From positions 1-22,491 of the forward strand of contig JABYQR010000532.1 of NCBI GenBank assembly GCA_022592445.1: DNA of 22,491 bases, given 5' to 3'. This document shows positions 1-9,222 of the stretch, piece by piece. The position numbers and the translations under genes are program-made. The stretch comes from Cytidiella melzeri (lineage: Eukaryota; Basidiomycota; Agaricomycetes; Polyporales; Irpicaceae). Position 1 is the first letter of the stretch, and each line of letters starts with the position of its first letter. Below the pieces are notes generated by a model. It did no database searches and was not told the DNA's origin. It was given only the letters and a program-made list of their open reading frames with translations.

Positions 1-1
1 G

Positions 2-280
2 CCCCGCCGTGCCCCCCCCCCTCCAATCAAGCCAGCACTTGCCATCACCTCCGAATTCACCCACGTCAAAGTCAACTCCCCCGTCCACATCTCCAACCTG
101 CAAGGGCGCACCCAAATCCTCTGTCCCCGTTCCACCCCCTCCCGCTTCGTCCATGACGCGCCGACATCTAACCCTCCCCCCTCCATACTTCCCCGCAGCA
201 ACCCTTCCACTTCCTTGCGCATATTCTATTGTGTGTATATTACCTTAGCATGTACCGTCCCTGGCTTCGCCGACGAATAA
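2..280 (+). CDS. Possible C-terminal end of an unknown gene entering from the left
   Basis: Frame 2 is open from the window edge to a TAA at 278-280. From about base 25 to 160 its codons end overwhelmingly in C (ATC, ACC, TCC, GTC, CAC, AAC), as in GC-biased basidiomycete coding sequence; the other two forward frames read as proline-rich low complexity. The middle of the translation (SEFTHVKVNSPVHISNLQGR) has mixed composition like a folded protein. No start lies in the window and I do not recognise the family. The last ~40 codons lose the codon bias, so the true end could be earlier, for example after an unseen intron. The call rests only on codon use and an open frame. Confidence 0.3.
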   Translation, partial: PRRAPPPPIKPALAITSEFTHVKVNSPVHISNLQGRTQILCPRSTPSRFVHDAPTSNPPPSILPRSNPSTSLRIFYCVYITLACTVPGFADE

Positions 281-302
281 TAATACTGATTTTTCTAAAT
301 AA

Positions 303-420
303 CCCCCGGGCATCCCCCCTCACCCCCCCCCCCATCCCCCCTCACCCCCCCCGCATCCCCCCCCCCCCCACCTTGCCCGTCTCCCCCATCTCCCCCGTCT
401 TCCCCACCCTCCCCCCACCG
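303..420. repeat. C-rich low-complexity tract
   Basis: About 118 bp composed mostly of C runs of 4-13 bases broken by A, T or CA, such as repeated CATCCCCCCTCACCCC-like units. The complementary strand therefore carries many G runs able to form quadruplexes. It lies just after the possible gene end at 280. Length may be unreliable because such tracts are hard to sequence. Confidence 0.8.
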
Positions 421-1022
421 CGCTGTAGTATGACATTTCTCACATCATAAATATTAATATTGCTGAATGTTTCTCGCGTTTTTCTACAAATTTTCAAGCC
501 TATCTACTGGCAGCCTTTCCGCGCTCCGAAAATCTGTGTGAATATTGATTTTTCGGGCAGATTTCCGACTGACCTAAAATTGTAAAAACAATTAGATTTC
601 CCACGTGTGTCGGGTGATGGCAAACATAACGTGGCAAACAACTTTCACGAACTTTTCGGTAGCACGTGCATGCAACGAGGTAGGCCGCCGGAAATTCTAC
701 CCGCCCTTTCCTTTTCTTGATTTTTTCATGCCCTTTTCCCACGCCCCGCCGAATCCGTGAAAGGCATCTTTTCCACTTGGTTTTCTGAGCCTTGAAAGGT
801 AACTTTCCTTTCATTTTTCTTTTTGACTTAACTACCACTTAAACAACAGAAATTCCTGCGCCGGAAAAGCCACAGAATTTGTATAGCATTATTTTGTATT
901 CTCAAACATTAAGAAACAATTCCGAGCCCAAAATTGCCTATGGATTATCTGCTGATAGTTAACATTTAAATGGGTAATCATGCAAATTTCAAGGTGTGTG
1001 AAATCGGCGTTTGCCCCTAGTG
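421..1022. other. AT-rich intergenic stretch, no gene recognised
   Basis: No open frame here has convincing coding character. A minus-strand frame at 500-838 is lysine/arginine-rich with no recognisable domain and is probably chance. The stretch ends where the inverted-repeat arm and the tandem array begin, at about 1023. Confidence 0.6.
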
Positions 1023-2840
1023 ATTGTGAAATTCCCACCTCCTTTATTGTGGGAACAAGAATATTCTTTTGTTACATCAGCAGTAGGCACTGCAAATGAT
1101 TGTTTCACAAGCTCTCACAAACATTTGTTGCTTTGTGAGCAAGAGTTACCATCACTATACAGCCTGTAGCAGTTCAATGAAAATGAGGCAGTTCCAGTTC
1201 AGACATGAACAGGACACCTCTAACATTATCAACTCCTTCATTGTGAAACTAGCATTTTTTTGTTGCATCAGCAGTAAGCACTGCTACAGATTGTTTCACA
1301 ATGTTTTACAAACATCAGTTGCTTTCTGAGCAAGAATTACCATCAAGATACAGCCTGTGGCAGTTCAATGAAAATGAGGCAGTACAGACATCAACAGGAC
1401 CCCTAACTGTATATGGAAGTTGATACTATCGTGAAATTTTCACCTCCTTTATTGTGGGAACAAGAATATTCTTTTGTTGCATCAGCAGTAGGCACTGCAA
1501 ATGATTGTTTCACAAGCTCTCACAGACATTTTTTGCTTTGTGAGCAAGAGTTACCATCACTATACAGCCTGTAGCAGTTCAATGAAAATGAGGCAGTTCC
1601 AGTTCAGACATGAACAGGACACCTCTAACATTATCAACTCCTTCATTGTGAAACTAGCATTTTTTTGTTGCATCAGCAGTAAGCACTGCTACGGATTGTT
1701 TCACAATGTTTTACAAACATCAGTTGCTTTCTGAGCAAGAATTACCATAAGATACAGCCTGTGGCAGTTCAATGAAATTGAGGCAGTACAGACATCAACA
1801 GGACCCCTAACTGTATATGGAAGTTGATACTATCGTGAAATTTTCACCTCCTTTATTGTGGGAACAAGAATATTCTTTTGTTGCATCAGCAGTAGGCACT
1901 GCAAATGATTGTTTCACAAGCTCTCACAGACATTTTTTGCTTTGTGAGCAAGAGTTACCATCACTATACAGCCTGTAGCAGTTCAATGAAAATGAGGCAG
2001 TTCCAGTTCAGACATGAACAGGACACCTCTAACATTATCAACTCCTTCATTGTGAAACTAGCATTTTTTTGTTGCATCAGCAGTAAGCACTGCTACGGAT
2101 TGTTTCACAATGTTTTACAAACATCAGTTGCTTTCTGAGCAAGAATTACCATCAAGATACAGCCTGTGGCAGTTCAATGAAAATGAGGCAGTACAGACAT
2201 CAACAGGACCCCTAACTGTATATGGAAGTTGATACTATCGTGAAATTTTCACCTCCTTTATTGTGGGAACAAGAATATTCTTTTGTTGCATCAGCAGTAG
2301 GCACTGCAAATGATTGTTTCACAAGCTCTCACAAACATTTTTTGCTTTGTGAGCAAGAGTTACCATCACTATACAGCCTGTAGCAGTTCAATGAAAATGA
2401 GGCAGTTCCAGTTCAGACATGAACAGGACACCTCTAACATTATCAACTCCTTCATTGTGAAACTAGCATTTTTTTGTTGCATCAGCAGTAAGCACTGCTA
2501 CGGATTGTTTCACAATGTTTTACAAACATCAGTTGCTTTCTGAGCAAGAATTACCATCAAGATACAGCCTGTGGCAGTTCAATGAAAATGAGGCAGTACA
2601 GACATCAACAGGACCCCTAACTGTATATGGAAGTTGATACTATCGTGAAATTTTCACCTCCTTTATTGTGGGAACAAGAATATTCTTTTGTTGCATCAGC
2701 AGTAGGCACTGCAAATGATTGTTTCACAAGCTCTCACAAACATTAGTTGCTTTTTGAGCAAGAGTTATCATCCAGATGCAGCCTGTGGCAGTTCAATGAA
2801 AATGAGGCAGTTCTGACATCTAGAGAACACCTGTAACTTG
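1023..2840 (+). repeat. Tandem array of ~405-bp higher-order units
   Basis: Units recur with a spacing of 405, 404 and 405 bp (the same ATGATTGTTTCACAAGC word at 1096, 1501, 1905 and 2310), followed by a divergent partial unit from about 2644. Copies are almost identical. Each unit consists of two related half-units of ~200 bp, each with the order: CATCAGCAGTA(A/G)GCACTGC, a TTTCACAA block, a GAGCAAGA(A/G)TTACCATCA block, an ACAGCCTGT(A/G)GCAGTTCAATG block and GACATSAACAGGAC. The core GCAGTAAGCACTGC is a short perfect hairpin. The 77-residue frames inside each unit repeat only because the DNA repeats. Confidence 0.9.
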
Positions 2841-3018
2841 TCAAACAAGCATTTTTTGTTGCATCAGCAGCAAGCACTGCCACTGATTGTTCCACAAAGT
2901 TTTACAAACATTAGTCCTTTCTGAGCAAGAGTTACCATCAGGATACAGCCTGTGGCAGTTCAAACATCATCAGCACACATACAACCTATTATGGAAGCAC
3001 TGCAAATCTACTGTAAGA

Positions 3019-3027
3019 TATATAAAG
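3019..3027 (+). promoter_or_regulatory. Candidate TATA box upstream of secreted-protein copy A
   Basis: TATATAAAG lies 442 bp before the copy A start codon. The distance means a long or spliced 5' untranslated region would be needed, so assignment to this gene is tentative. The same box is present in the right arm at 18082-18090 (reverse strand), but there the copia element separates it from copy B. Confidence 0.35.
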
Positions 3028-3085
3028 CCACTTGCCTCCATCTTTCTACCTCAGCATAACCCATCACTTCACATCTTTTTTGCTG

Positions 3086-3366
3086 CTTCAGTGCTGGTCA
3101 GTGAGTGCATTGTTTTCTGTGGTGCACTTGTCTTGAGTTTCTAAACTGGTTCTTACAGCTAGCTGTCAAAACTGCACACCTCTGTTGCTCAAGACTTTTT
3201 TGTTGCTTCAGTGCTGGTTAGTCAGAGAATTCTGGGCTACCTTGCACTTGCCTTGAGTTGTATTACTGAAATCATTTGTACAGCTATACCCTTTTCCAAG
3301 TTGCCCTTCAATACACCTTCTAGTCTAGGTTGCTGTTACATCAGTGCTGGTCAGTAAGTGCATAGT
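3086..3366 (+). repeat. Three imperfect ~120-135-bp direct repeats before secreted-protein copy A
   Basis: The phrase TCAGTGCTGGT(C/T)AGT recurs at about 3088, 3208 and 3341, each time preceded by a TTGCTGCTTCA/TTGCTGTTACA-like word and followed 25-40 bp later by a GCACTTG-(T/C)-CTTGAG or related word. The TGCTTCAGTGCTGG core resembles the CATCAGCAGTAAGCACTGC core of the upstream satellite, so these may be diverged relatives of it. They lie where the 5' untranslated region of copy A would be. Confidence 0.6.
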
Positions 3367-3468
3367 TGTCCATGATACACTTTCATTGAGCTACTGTACT
3401 GACCTCTGTTCACAGCTAGCTGTCTTACCATACTCAACTGAAACTGCCCTCAAACACTCAATATTGTC

Positions 3469-3951
3469 ATGCAGCTCTCAACCTCTCTCCTTTTGATTGC
3501 CACCATTGTCACTGGTGCAGTCCATACTGTATCTGTGTCTGCCATCCCGTACAGCAGTACCTTCCGTCCACTTTCTACCAACAACCTCAACTGGAGGTTA
3601 GACCAAAGCTCCTTCCACTCAAAGAGAGCCACAAGTGCCAGACAGCCAGGTTTAGTATTGGAAGCCCTCCAAGATGATGAACAATACATAGCGCGACGAA
3701 AATCAATTGAAGAATTCATAGAGGAAACGAGAAAAGAGATAAAGAAGCTGGAGAATGAGCGCGACAAGAAATACCCCAAATTTTCATACAATAGAAACGA
3801 GATAGATGCTTTTACTGATCAGATTAAGACCCTCAGGCAAAAAGTGGTTTCTGCTGAAAAACAACTTAAACAGATCGACTTGAGACAGCAGACTGCTCGG
3901 AAATTTTTGGAAAACATGCACCCGCCTTTGACAGATGCGTTGAAACAGTGA
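3469..3951 (+). CDS. Small secreted coiled-coil protein, copy A
   Basis: A 160-residue protein with no recognised family. Residues 1-25 form a typical signal peptide: a short N-region, a hydrophobic core LLLIATIVTGAV and a likely cleavage after VSA. A dibasic KR at 52-53 could be a Kex2-type processing site. Residues 72-145 are dense in E, K, R, L and I with heptad-like spacing, suggesting a helical coiled coil; there are no cysteines. The first ATG of an open frame was chosen, and the near-identical copy B uses the same one. It converges on the truncated ABC-F fragment, whose stop is ~450 bp away. Copy B differs at 13 residues, all within 79-134, while the rest is identical. The protein is probably exported; its function is unknown. 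Confidence 0.75.
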   Translation: MQLSTSLLLIATIVTGAVHTVSVSAIPYSSTFRPLSTNNLNWRLDQSSFHSKRATSARQPGLVLEALQDDEQYIARRKSIEEFIEETRKEIKKLENERDKKYPKFSYNRNEIDAFTDQIKTLRQKVVSAEKQLKQIDLRQQTARKFLENMHPPLTDALKQ

Positions 3952-4402
3952 CAGACAACTTTTTTCAACCATAACGTCTTGTAACGGTAGCCAATAATTC
4001 TCATTACCAATACTTTTCACCAAGTCAGTTCATCAATGAGTGATAGTGCGCACGACAGGTACTGTCCTGCAGCTGCACATATTGTTCACAAGGTATCATG
4101 CACAAGAAGGCATCTCTCTCGATGCCATATAATATGTGAAAAAAAGGTGGCTCAAAATAAGCAATACAGAGCACAAACGGCATACAAAAAGTTGTGCACT
4201 TGTCATGTCGCCAGACTTTTGCAAACACTTAGTTTTCAGATGGTCTCTGAGCATACATGGACAGTGATCTTCTAATCGATTGTGTATACATGCAATGTGC
4301 AGTGACTAGGAGCTACAGGACGACTGTGCGAGGATATGTAAGGAAAGGCCATTAGACAACAGGCGAGCACCGATAACGACGAGAACAAGTATGACCCGGC
4401 CC
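3952..4402. other. Convergent intergenic region, no gene recognised
   Basis: This holds the 3' flanks of copy A and of the ABC-F fragment. Its mirror at 8084-8534 is almost identical, with two substitutions noticed near 4220-4230. Short frames on both strands are mirror images in the two arms and show no coding signature. Confidence 0.6.
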
Positions 4403-5350
4403 TTATGTCTTGCTCTTTCCGGCCGTCTTGCTAAACAGCTTTGCCTTCTCCAAAGCGGCTTGACCTGATAGTGTAAGCGCAGACACAGCCGTGAGTACCA
4501 ATCACCATGAGAGAAGTACCAGAACATACTGTTCTTGACTAGCATCTTCTTGTAGTCCACGATGGTAATGTCTGCACTCGTCAAGTTCTTGATCTTGCGA
4601 TCTTTGACTTCCCAAAGCTCTTCAGCAACCTGCGAGATCAGTCCTAAACGACGAGCCCAATCAGTGTTTTCGATCTCAAAACCCCGCGCGTCATGTATGA
4701 ACACTCACGGAAATCGTGCGATACAATGACCACACCGCCCTCGTATTCCTTGATAGCGCGAGCAAGGGCATCGATGGAGGCCATGTCCAAGTGATTCGTT
4801 GGCTCATCTAGCAAAAGGATGTGAGGATGCTCCATGGCCAGCTGCGCAAACACAACGCTACGTAGCGAATCAGAATTATGTCATGAAAGCAGGAACTGTA
4901 AGACGTACCGATTACGAAGACCGTCCGAGAGCTGCTTGATCGGCGAAACCTGATGCGAGCCTGACAGACCAAACCTGCCAAGCTGAGCTCGCCACGCTTG
5001 GATATCCTTGTCTGGATATTTCTCTGCATATAGCTTTTGGAAGTGCTCGATGGGAGGTAGGTCGTATGGGAGCTGATCTGCAGAGTGCTGGGAGTACTTG
5101 GCAAGCTTGAGGCCGACATGCCTCGAGACTGTACCCTCGCACGGCTGGAGGTCGCCTGTGATGAGATTCAGAAGCGTCGACTTTCCGGTACCGTTCTGAC
5201 CGACGATGGCTACTCGCGAGTCCATGCTACAACGTCATCGTCGTGAGCAGACAAAAGGATCAGGAAACGACACGCGCAGACTTACTCGATGCCTAATGAA
5301 AGGCCCTTGCACAGATAGTCCTCGCCCTTCCCCGAATAGAAAAACGCGAC
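4403..5350 (-). pseudogene. Truncated inverted copy of ARB1/ABCF2-like gene (second ATPase half only)
   Basis: This is the reverse complement of the 3' part of the intact gene at 5753-8083: the last 65 bp of exon 4 (5286-5350) and exons 5-8 (4909-5226, 4709-4857, 4530-4643, 4403-4464), with all four introns and their splice sites retained. It would encode residues 426-638 with no difference, including Walker [10 protein letters not shown], signature LSDGL and Walker [12 protein letters not shown]. Promoter, start codon and the first nucleotide-binding domain are missing. Upstream of 5350 the frame soon meets a TAG. The exon 4 fragment carries six substitutions, whereas ~950 bp of exons 5-8 plus introns show none. 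A product starting at the internal ATG (5225) cannot be excluded, but a pseudogene is more likely. Confidence 0.88.
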
Positions 5351-5752
5351 CAAGGTCCGTGGCCAGTTGCGTCTCTCAGCCTAGTAGCCTCAGCGTTGCG
5401 GTGCGTGTGTCAACGTCGAGGAGGACTGCGAGGAGCCACGCTACAATCACCAAGACAAATCAAACACTCAGCGTGCCAATGCAATGAGCACTCGACTTTA
5501 CAACTCACAATTGTATCCCCACGCATTTATATGCCTCCACTAAGATTCCTCTCGCGATCGTCCGACATTCATTTGTTGGAATAAAACATTACAATTTCAA
5601 GTTCAAGTTCAAGCATCAACGCGCAAGTATGATATTGAGTGTCGGTCGGGCCCGTCGGGCCGCCCAAAATTTGTGAGCGCCAGACGCAGGATCGATTACT
5701 AGCGCAAAGTCGTTGAGGGCGGTCACTCTTGCCTTCCTCCACCACCTCTACC
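5351..5752 (+). promoter_or_regulatory. Spacer with promoter and 5' untranslated region of the ABC-F gene
   Basis: This non-coding 402-bp stretch separates the truncated copy from the start codon of the intact ABC-F gene and so must hold its promoter. Visible features are a triple TTCAAG direct repeat at 5596-5613, a GC-rich TCGGGCCCGTCGGGC segment at about 5646-5660 and a pyrimidine-rich run just before the start. The start context CTACCATGG fits a strong eukaryotic start. No clear TATA box is seen. Confidence 0.5.
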
Positions 5753-8083
5753 ATGGCTCCCTCCGCTTCAAAACAGAAACGGCTCGCAGAAAAAGCTGCA
5801 AAGCAAGCATCTAAGGGAAAGGGCGCACCGACCGACTCAACCGCGACGTCCACACCTACCGGATCTGTCTATGGGAGCGCAACTAACACACCACTGACTA
5901 GTATGTCCGCGGCAGGCAGCCAGGAGGACCTAACATCCATGGCAAAGCTCCAAATTGCGACGGACAGGTTTGTCCTACGGTCTAGCTCACCTGCAGGGCT
6001 CTGACTGCTTCTAGGAGCGCAGCAGGTGTTCTGGTGTCCGATGTCAAGGGTCGAGATATCAAGATCGACCAGTACACTCTGTCCTTCCACGGACGGTTGC
6101 TCATCGAGGGAGCGGAGATTTCTCTCAACTATGGACAGAGATACGGACTATTGGGTGATAATGGCTCAGGAAAGGTGCGTACTGCGGCCCGTTTGCGACT
6201 GTGCACAGTCCATTCACGTTTTTCTCTGCGGCATTGCACCACCGTCTCCCTTAGTCAACACTCCTACAATCAATTGCAGAACGAGATATTGCCATTCCAG
6301 ACCACATCGACATCTACCTCGTCAGCGGTGAAGCTGAGCCATCTGACGTCAACGCTATCGACTACATCGTCAAGTCAGCCAAGGAGAAGGTTGCGAGGCT
6401 AGAACAGCGCATAGAAGAACTCTCCATCGCAGAAGACGTTGACGATGTCGCCCTCGACTCCGCCTATGAAGAGCTTGAGGAAATGGATCCCAACACTTTT
6501 GAAGCAAAAGCGGGCAGTATTTTGCACGGTCTTGGCTTTACCCAGGAGATGATGAAGCGGCCAACGAAGGACATGAGCGGTGGATGGAGGATGCGTGTCG
6601 CTTTGGCCCGCGCCCTTTTCGTCAAGCCCCATCTTCTACTACTTGACGAGCCCACGAACCATCTCGACTTGGAAGCCGTCGTGTGGCTCGAGGCTTACTT
6701 GTCAATGTACAACCACATTCTTGTTATCACTTCCCACTCACAGGACTTCATGGACTCGGTCTGCACGAATATCATGGACCTCACCCTGCACAAGAAACTG
6801 GTGTACTACGGTGGTAACTATTCGACATACGTGCGCACTAAGTCGGAAAATGAAGTGAACCAGATGAAGGCATATGCGAAGCAACAGGAGGAAATTGCGC
6901 ACATCAAAAAGTACGTCAATTCCGTAGTACAGGTGGCTCTCTTTTGACGAGCATCAGGTTCATCGCGTCGGCTGGTACATACGCCAATCTTGTCAAGCAG
7001 GCAAAGTCGAAGCAGAAGATAATTGACAAGATGGAGGCCGCGGGTCTTATCGAGAAGGTTGAAACACCCCGGCCGCTGCGCTTCAACTTTGAAGATGTCA
7101 GCAAACTCCCCCCGCCGATTCTCGCTTTCAACGATGTCGCGTTTTCGTACTCGGGGAAGCGCGAGGACTATCTGTACAAGGGCCTTTCATTCGGCATCGA
7201 GTAAGTCTGTGCGTGTCGTTTCCTGATCTTTTTGTCTGCTCACGACGATGACGTTGTAGCATGGACTCGCGAGTAGCCATCGTCGGTCAGAACGGTACCG
7301 GAAAGTCGACGCTTCTGAATCTCATCACAGGCGACCTCCAGCCGTGCGAGGGTACAGTCTCGAGGCATGTCGGCCTCAAGCTTGCCAAGTACTCCCAGCA
7401 CTCTGCAGATCAGCTCCCATACGACCTACCTCCCATCGAGCACTTCCAAAAGCTATATGCAGAGAAATATCCAGACAAGGATATCCAAGCGTGGCGAGCT
7501 CAGCTTGGCAGGTTTGGTCTGTCAGGCTCGCATCAGGTTTCGCCGATCAAGCAGCTCTCGGACGGTCTTCGTAATCGGTACGTCTTACAGTTCCTGCTTT
7601 CATGACATAATTCTGATTCGCTACGTAGCGTTGTGTTTGCGCAGCTGGCCATGGAGCATCCTCACATCCTTTTGCTAGATGAGCCAACGAATCACTTGGA
7701 CATGGCCTCCATCGATGCCCTTGCTCGCGCTATCAAGGAATACGAGGGCGGTGTGGTCATTGTATCGCACGATTTCCGTGAGTGTTCATACATGACGCGC
7801 GGGGTTTTGAGATCGAAAACACTGATTGGGCTCGTCGTTTAGGACTGATCTCGCAGGTTGCTGAAGAGCTTTGGGAAGTCAAAGATCGCAAGATCAAGAA
7901 CTTGACGAGTGCAGACATTACCATCGTGGACTACAAGAAGATGCTAGTCAAGAACAGTATGTTCTGGTACTTCTCTCATGGTGATTGGTACTCACGGCTG
8001 TGTCTGCGCTTACACTATCAGGTCAAGCCGCTTTGGAGAAGGCAAAGCTGTTTAGCAAGACGGCCGGAAAGAGCAAGACATAA
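5753..8083 (+). CDS. ARB1: ABC-F ATPase, ARB1/ABCF2-like ribosome biogenesis factor
   Basis: Eight exons join in frame to 638 codons: 5753-5967, 6015-6174, 6255-6910, 6958-7200, 7260-7577, 7629-7777, 7843-7956, 8022-8083. All introns are GT-AG, 47-80 nt. The N-terminal ~70 residues are basic and low complexity. Domain 1 has Walker A GDNGSGKS (119-126), signature MSGGW (232-236) and Walker B LLLLDE (252-257). Domain 2 has Walker [10 protein letters not shown] (434-442), a LSDGL signature (524-528), Walker B LLLDE (544-548) and the switch His in SHDF (578). There are no membrane segments. The length and the [15 protein letters not shown] stretch fit the Arb1/ABCF2 branch; Arb1 is an essential shuttling ATPase of ribosome biogenesis in yeast. 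Exons 1-3 and most of exon 4 lie in the inverted-repeat spacer, the rest in the right arm. Confidence 0.93.
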
Positions 8084-8534
8084 GGGCCGGGTCATACTTG
8101 TTCTCGTCGTTATCGGTGCTCGCCTGTTGTCTAATGGCCTTTCCTTACATATCCTCGCACAGTCGTCCTGTAGCTCCTAGTCACTGCACATTGCATGTAT
8201 ACACAATCGATTAGAAGATCACTGTCCATGTATGCTCAGAGACCATCTGAAAACTAAGTGTTCGCAAAATTCTGGCGACATGACAAGTGCACAACTTTTT
8301 GTATGCCGTTTGTGCTCTGTATTGCTTATTTTGAGCCACCTTTTTTTCACATATTATATGGCATCGAGAGAGATGCCTTCTTGTGCATGATACCTTGTGA
8401 ACAATATGTGCAGCTGCAGGACAGTACCTGTCGTGCGCACTATCACTCATTGATGAACTGACTTGGTGAAAAGTATTGGTAATGAGAATTATTGGCTACC
8501 GTTACAAGACGTTATGGTTGAAAAAAGTTGTCTG
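8084..8534. other. Convergent intergenic region, mirror of 3952-4402
   Basis: This lies between the stop of the intact ABC-F gene and the stop of secreted-protein copy B. It is almost identical to its mirror. The intact ABC-F transcript must end somewhere here; no single terminator signal stands out. Confidence 0.6.
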
Positions 8535-9017
8535 TCACTGTTTCAACGCATCTGTCAAAGGCGGGTGCATGTTTTCCAAAAATTTCCGAGCAGTCTGCTG
8601 TCTCAAGTCGATCTGTTCAAGTTGTTTTTTAGCAGAAACCACTGCCTGCCTGAGGGTCTTAATCTGATCAGTAATAGCTTCTATCTCTTCTTCATTGTGT
8701 GAAGTTTTGGGGTATCTGTAGTTGCGCTCATTCTCCAGCTTCTTTATCTCTTTTCTCGTTTCCTCTATGAATTCTTCAATTAATTTTCGTCGCGCTATGT
8801 ATTGTTCATCATCTTGGAGGGCTTCCAATACTAAACCTGGCTGTCTGGCACTTGTGGCTCTCTTTGAGTGGAAGGAGCTTTGGTCTAACCTCCAGTTGAG
8901 GTTGTTGGTAGAAAGTGGACGGAAGGTACTGCTGTACGGGATGGCAGACACAGATACAGTATGGACTGCACCAGTGACAATGGTGGCAATCAAAAGGAGA
9001 GAGGTTGAGAGCTGCAT
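8535..9017 (-). CDS. Small secreted coiled-coil protein, copy B
   Basis: A 160-residue paralogue of copy A in the mirror position, convergent with the intact ABC-F gene. Signal peptide, putative KR processing site and the first 78 and last 26 residues are identical to copy A. Between residues 79 and 134 thirteen residues differ: S79L, D99N, K100Y, K101R, F105T, Y107H, R109E, N110E, D113E, F115I, K125A, E130K and K134E (A to B). E130K with K134E is a reciprocal charge swap four residues apart, as in a helix salt bridge. A copia element sits 210 bp upstream and removes the TATA-containing region copy A still has, so expression may be lost or altered. Function unknown. Confidence 0.72.
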   Translation of the reverse strand: MQLSTSLLLIATIVTGAVHTVSVSAIPYSSTFRPLSTNNLNWRLDQSSFHSKRATSARQPGLVLEALQDDEQYIARRKLIEEFIEETRKEIKKLENERNYRYPKTSHNEEEIEAITDQIKTLRQAVVSAKKQLEQIDLRQQTARKFLENMHPPLTDALKQ

Positions 9018-9222
9018 GACAATATTGAGTGTTTGAGGGCAGTTTCAGTTGAGTATGGTAAGACAGCTAGCTGTGAACAGAGGTCAGTACAGTAGCTCAA
9101 TGAAAGTGTATCATGGACAACTATGCACTTACTGACCAGCACTGATGTAACAGCAACCTAGACTAGAAGGTGTATTGAAGGGCAACTTGGAAAAGGGTAT
9201 AGCTGTACAAATGATTTCAGTA

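Larger units (their letters stand above)
1023..5350 (+). repeat. Left arm of large inverted repeat
   Basis: This arm is the reverse complement of 7136-9227 continued at 17851-19083. From 3259 to 5350 the two arms align with no gap (paired coordinates always sum to 12486). Contents in order: tandem array, secreted-protein gene copy A, 3' half of the ABC-F gene. The outer edge is at about 1023, where the match beginning ATTGTGAAATTCCC starts; the inner edge is at 5350, where the match in ABC-F exon 4 stops abruptly. The left arm is about 1 kb longer than its partner because it has more ~405-bp units. Confidence 0.92.

Noticed and set aside
500..838. Minus-strand 112-codon frame
   Set aside because: Lysine/arginine-rich from AT-rich DNA, with no motif, no codon bias and no neighbouring support.
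1096..2543. Four identical 77-residue open frames in the tandem array
   Set aside because: They recur only because the DNA unit repeats. Composition is biased (S, F, C-rich), there is no start context or domain, and the equivalent right-arm frames vary with the DNA.
1023..2840. Repeat array as CRISPR
   Set aside because: Units are ~405 bp and contiguous, with no short repeats separated by unique spacers, and the genome is eukaryotic.
2887..3144. Open frame of 85 codons, mirrored at 17965-18222
   Set aside because: It runs across satellite sequence and the TATA-containing promoter region. The mirrored frame exists only because the arms are near-identical.
4403..5226. Second functional half-size ABC gene in the left arm
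   Set aside because: No promoter of its own and no first ATPase domain. Identity extends through introns, which points to conversion and not to selection on a protein.
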